From positions 1-17,383 of the forward strand of contig CAZOXM010000097.1 in NCBI GenBank assembly GCA_964583825.1: 17,383 nucleotides of DNA. The letters are read 5' to 3'. Positions 15,107 through 17,383 of this stretch are shown piece after piece. This DNA comes from GCA-1730015 sp964583825 (GTDB lineage Bacteria > Pseudomonadota > Gammaproteobacteria > Granulosicoccales > Granulosicoccaceae). Under the pieces are notes generated by a model. The model saw only the letters and a program-made list of their open reading frames with translations, made no database searches and was not told where the DNA came from. The translations under genes and the position numbers were made by a program. Every line of letters begins with the position of its first letter. Position 1 is the stretch's first letter.

Positions 15107-15885
15107 GGTTCATTGGTTACTTACTGTTGTTCGTTATCGCGTTTGCGGTCACATTCGTGTGGAAATTCCCGGTCGCCGGCGTAATGCCTCACGTCAATAC
15201 GCAACCCGTCACCATTGCGGGTGTATCGGGAACGGTCTGGAGTGGCAAGGCGCAACAGGTTATTTCCGACAATCCGGCGCTTGTGGCCAGCAATGTCCAG
15301 TGGCGATTTCAACCGGCTGCCATCGTGTCGGGTAACACTGCGGCCGCAGTGGAGTTTGAAGTTTTGGGTGGCAATGGCAATGGCAATGTGGCGAGACATC
15401 TTACCTCCGGAGATGTTTCAGTGACCGATGGTACGTTTCGCATGCCGGCAGCCAACCTCGCGCAGTTTTTGCCGCTGCCAATCGTCGATTTCGGCGGTAA
15501 TATACTGGCCGATATTGATTTCCTCGAGCTTGAAAATAACCTGCTGACAGAGACCAAAGGTACTGTCATCTGGCGTGATGCACAGGTAACCGGCGGCCTG
15601 CAGGCGGCGCTTGGTCAGGTGATTCTTGACGTTGAACCGCAGGCGGGTGATGGTGTGCAGGCACACATTGCAAAGATATCGAATGCTGACGGTGATCTTG
15701 AGATCGACGGTGAAATGCAGATTGATATCAACGGAAACTACAAAGCCGACGTGCGCTTGAAGCCGACCGCAAGTGCCAATCAGGGTCTGGCCGGTGTGCT
15801 GGGGTCGCTTGGTCCGATTGCGCAGCGCGAATCGGATGGCAGCTATCGTATACGCAATAGCGGAAACATTAGAAACTTAATGTAA
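15103..15885 (+). CDS. gspN: Type II secretion protein GspN
   Basis: GspN is an accessory inner-membrane protein found in some type II systems, with a poorly defined role. A single N-terminal membrane anchor (about 2-24) is followed by a periplasmic domain containing TVWSGKAQ and the GNILADI segment typical of the family, 260 residues in total. It overlaps gspM by ATGA and has GAGG (15092-15095) seven bases upstream. It is the last gsp gene; a 9-bp inverted repeat follows it. Confidence 0.9.
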   Translation: MRFIGYLLLFVIAFAVTFVWKFPVAGVMPHVNTQPVTIAGVSGTVWSGKAQQVISDNPALVASNVQWRFQPAAIVSGNTAAAVEFEVLGGNGNGNVARHLTSGDVSVTDGTFRMPAANLAQFLPLPIVDFGGNILADIDFLELENNLLTETKGTVIWRDAQVTGGLQAALGQVILDVEPQAGDGVQAHIAKISNADGDLEIDGEMQIDINGNYKADVRLKPTASANQGLAGVLGSLGPIAQRESDGSYRIRNSGNIRNLM

Positions 15886-15888
15886 TTC

Positions 15889-15931
15889 TGCCAATGTGAT
15901 GTCGATCGGAAAATACTCCTGAACATTGGCA
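15889..15931. repeat. 9-bp inverted repeat after gspN
   Basis: TGCCAATGT (15889-15897) and ACATTGGCA (15923-15931) are perfect 9-bp arms around 25 bases, beginning 4 bases after the gspN stop. A smaller hairpin GTAGT/ACTAC (15940-15954) follows. No T tract is present, so this is not a clear intrinsic terminator. It may end the gsp transcript in a Rho-dependent way or regulate cysQ. Confidence 0.4.
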
Positions 15932-15993
15932 TCCAACGTGTAGTTTCACACTACCTGCCGAATACCGGCGATAGAAATAACAAGTAATACATC

Positions 15994-16872
15994 ATGAAAC
16001 CCACGGCGTTGTATGCAAGCGCTTCAAACCTGCCACAGGATGTCGAGGAGGCGATTGCCCCCACTGTGGAGATTGCCAGAGCGGCCGGCCTAACAATACT
16101 CGATCACTATCACACAGAGCCTGCTGTCACCGCCAAGGCGGACGACACACCGCTGACCGAGGCCGACCTCGCAGCCAATCAAACCATCATCGACTTACTG
16201 CGTGCTTATACGCCCGATATACCGATACTGACAGAAGAGTCGTGCAGTGTGCCGTTTGAAGAGCGTCATCAGTGGAATCTTTACTGGCTGGTGGATCCCC
16301 TTGATGGTACTCGTGAGTTTATAAAACACAGTGGTGAATTCAGTGTCAATATCGCGTTGATTCAAAACGGTGAGCCGATCCTCGGTGTCGTACATGCACC
16401 GGTGTTCGATGTCACCTACTGGGCATTTCGCGATGGCGGTGCCTGGAAACAGACTGGCAATGATCAGCCACAATCGATCAAAGTAAGACTGGTGCCGGAC
16501 GAAGGTGTCACCATTGCAAGGAGCCACGCGCCACTGAATGGTGGCTTGCTGCACCGTTTTTTGAACAGGCTCGGTCACTACAATGTGGTCTCGATGGGCA
16601 GTGCACTAAAGTCCTGTCTGGTCGCCGAGGGAATAGCGGACCTGTATGTCAAGCTTGGCCCGACCTGCGAGTGGGATACCGGCGCGGCCCAGTGTATCGT
16701 CGAGCAGGCTGGCGGGCATGTCACCGATACCCGCATGAGAGAACTCCGATACAATACGCGGGAATCTCTGTTGAATCCGTATTTTTTTGTATTCGGGGGC
16801 GGGGAGACGGACTGGTCGGCCTATCTCGATCATGAAGTAAAAGAAACCGAGTCTATTGGCACTATCGTGTAG
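15994..16872 (+). CDS. cysQ: 3'(2'),5'-bisphosphate nucleotidase CysQ
   Basis: CysQ removes 3'-phosphoadenosine 5'-phosphate formed during sulfate assimilation; the family also includes inositol monophosphatases. Metal-binding motifs are present: TEES (80-83), WLVDPLDGTREFI (98-110) and CEWDTGAAQ (225-233), the last giving the second-site Asp228. The 292 residues exceed the 246 of E. coli CysQ, with extra residues at both ends. The start is ATG 15994; its ribosome site is weak. CysQ near gspN recurs in Vibrio-like genomes, as I recall. Confidence 0.9.
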   Translation: MKPTALYASASNLPQDVEEAIAPTVEIARAAGLTILDHYHTEPAVTAKADDTPLTEADLAANQTIIDLLRAYTPDIPILTEESCSVPFEERHQWNLYWLVDPLDGTREFIKHSGEFSVNIALIQNGEPILGVVHAPVFDVTYWAFRDGGAWKQTGNDQPQSIKVRLVPDEGVTIARSHAPLNGGLLHRFLNRLGHYNVVSMGSALKSCLVAEGIADLYVKLGPTCEWDTGAAQCIVEQAGGHVTDTRMRELRYNTRESLLNPYFFVFGGGETDWSAYLDHEVKETESIGTIV

Positions 16873-16889
16873 TGCTCACTTGAGGTGCT

Positions 16890-17324
16890 ATGAGCGAAGC
16901 TAAGTTTTTAACTCCGAGGGACGCGGAGGATGCGTTTTATCTGGCGATAGAAAACGCCGATCTGAATACAATGATGTCAGTCTGGTCCGACGACGATGCC
17001 ACGGTCTGTATCCACCCCGGCGCGCCACGGCTGGAAGGGCGCGATGAGATTCGCCGCAGTTGGGAGGAAATCTTCGATGCCAGTCCCTCAATGCTGTTTA
17101 CCGTTAGTGACGAGAGAATAACCCAGGACGATTGTCTGGCCGTGCATTTGGTCAGGGAGGAAATTGTCGTCGAAGGAGAGGTAGTCAGTATTCTACTCAC
17201 GACTAATATTTTTCATCTGACTGACGGGGGCTGGCGAATGATGTTGCATCACTCGTCACCCGAGCCTGATCCGTTGCTCGATGATGTACCGCTGGCAGAC
17301 GATGAGCCCATAGTCCTGCACTAG
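16890..17324 (+). CDS. NTF2-like (SnoaL/DUF4440 family) protein
   Basis: This 144-residue cytoplasmic protein has a SnoaL-like NTF2 fold. The segment DAFYLAIENADLNTMMSVWSDD, then VCIHPGAPRLEGRDEIRRSWEEIF, then GGWRMMLHHSS is the standard pattern of the fold. The family includes diverse enzymes and ligand binders, so no reaction can be assigned. It begins 17 bases after cysQ, with GAGG (16882-16885) four bases before the ATG, so it is probably cotranscribed with cysQ. The acidic C-terminus (DPLLDDVPLADDEP) is unusual. Confidence 0.82.
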   Translation: MSEAKFLTPRDAEDAFYLAIENADLNTMMSVWSDDDATVCIHPGAPRLEGRDEIRRSWEEIFDASPSMLFTVSDERITQDDCLAVHLVREEIVVEGEVVSILLTTNIFHLTDGGWRMMLHHSSPEPDPLLDDVPLADDEPIVLH

Positions 17325-17383
17325 GAGCCTGCGCGGCAGAACCTCCGCTACTGCGAGCGCACCGGATTGCGCCTGAATACGCC

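Noticed and set aside
1..17383. Possible CRISPR array, tRNA, transposase or defence island
   Set aside because: No regularly spaced direct repeats, tRNA-like cloverleaf, transposase or nuclease gene was seen; nearly all genes are recognised housekeeping or secretion genes.

Overview
This window reads as a chromosomal segment of a non-enteric gammaproteobacterium. The strongest clue is the gene order gmk-rpoZ-spoT-ridA-recG, the gammaproteobacterial stringent-response/DNA-repair neighbourhood (E. coli has trmH between spoT and recG; ridA lies after spoT in pseudomonads, as I recall). The type II secretion genes and the LpdG-type dihydrolipoyl dehydrogenase fit the same assignment. Coding density is high. 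No tRNA, rRNA, CRISPR, insertion sequence, integrase or att-like repeat was seen, so nothing points to a mobile island. The genus cannot be named from the sequence alone.

Layout. (1) 1-214: leader with a 19-bp palindrome ahead of lpdA. (2) lpdA (215-1648), E3 of the 2-oxoglutarate dehydrogenase type. (3) A 469-bp gap with several inverted repeats and no convincing gene. (4) A lone ATP-grasp ligase (2118-3071) resembling the MdnC/MvdD peptide-modifying ligases. (5) gmk, rpoZ, spoT, ridA and recG, all on the plus strand, covering guanylate synthesis, RNA polymerase omega, (p)ppGpp turnover, imine detoxification and fork rescue. (6) A rhomboid-family protease with rhombosortase features on the minus strand (9271-9891), convergent with recG and divergent from the next operon. 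(7) gspG-H-I-J-K-L-M-N (10048-15885), the pseudopilin and inner-membrane half of a type II secretion system, tightly packed with several overlapping stop/start pairs. (8) cysQ (15994-16872) and a small NTF2-like protein (16890-17324).

How the genes work together. GspG is the major pseudopilin; GspH, I, J and K form the tip; GspL and GspM are the inner-membrane platform; GspN is an accessory membrane protein. Outer-membrane secretin (GspD), ATPase (GspE), platform (GspF) and coupling protein (GspC) are absent, so they must lie elsewhere if the system works. The adjoining rhombosortase fits: in Vibrio these proteases process GlyGly-CTERM proteins exported through type II secretion. No GlyGly-CTERM substrate is encoded here.

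The two most interesting items are the isolated MdnC/MvdD-like ligase, in which the usual ATP-contacting lysines appear as arginines and which has no clear precursor peptide nearby, and the rhombosortase paired divergently with half of a type II secretion operon. Most other genes are ordinary housekeeping genes.
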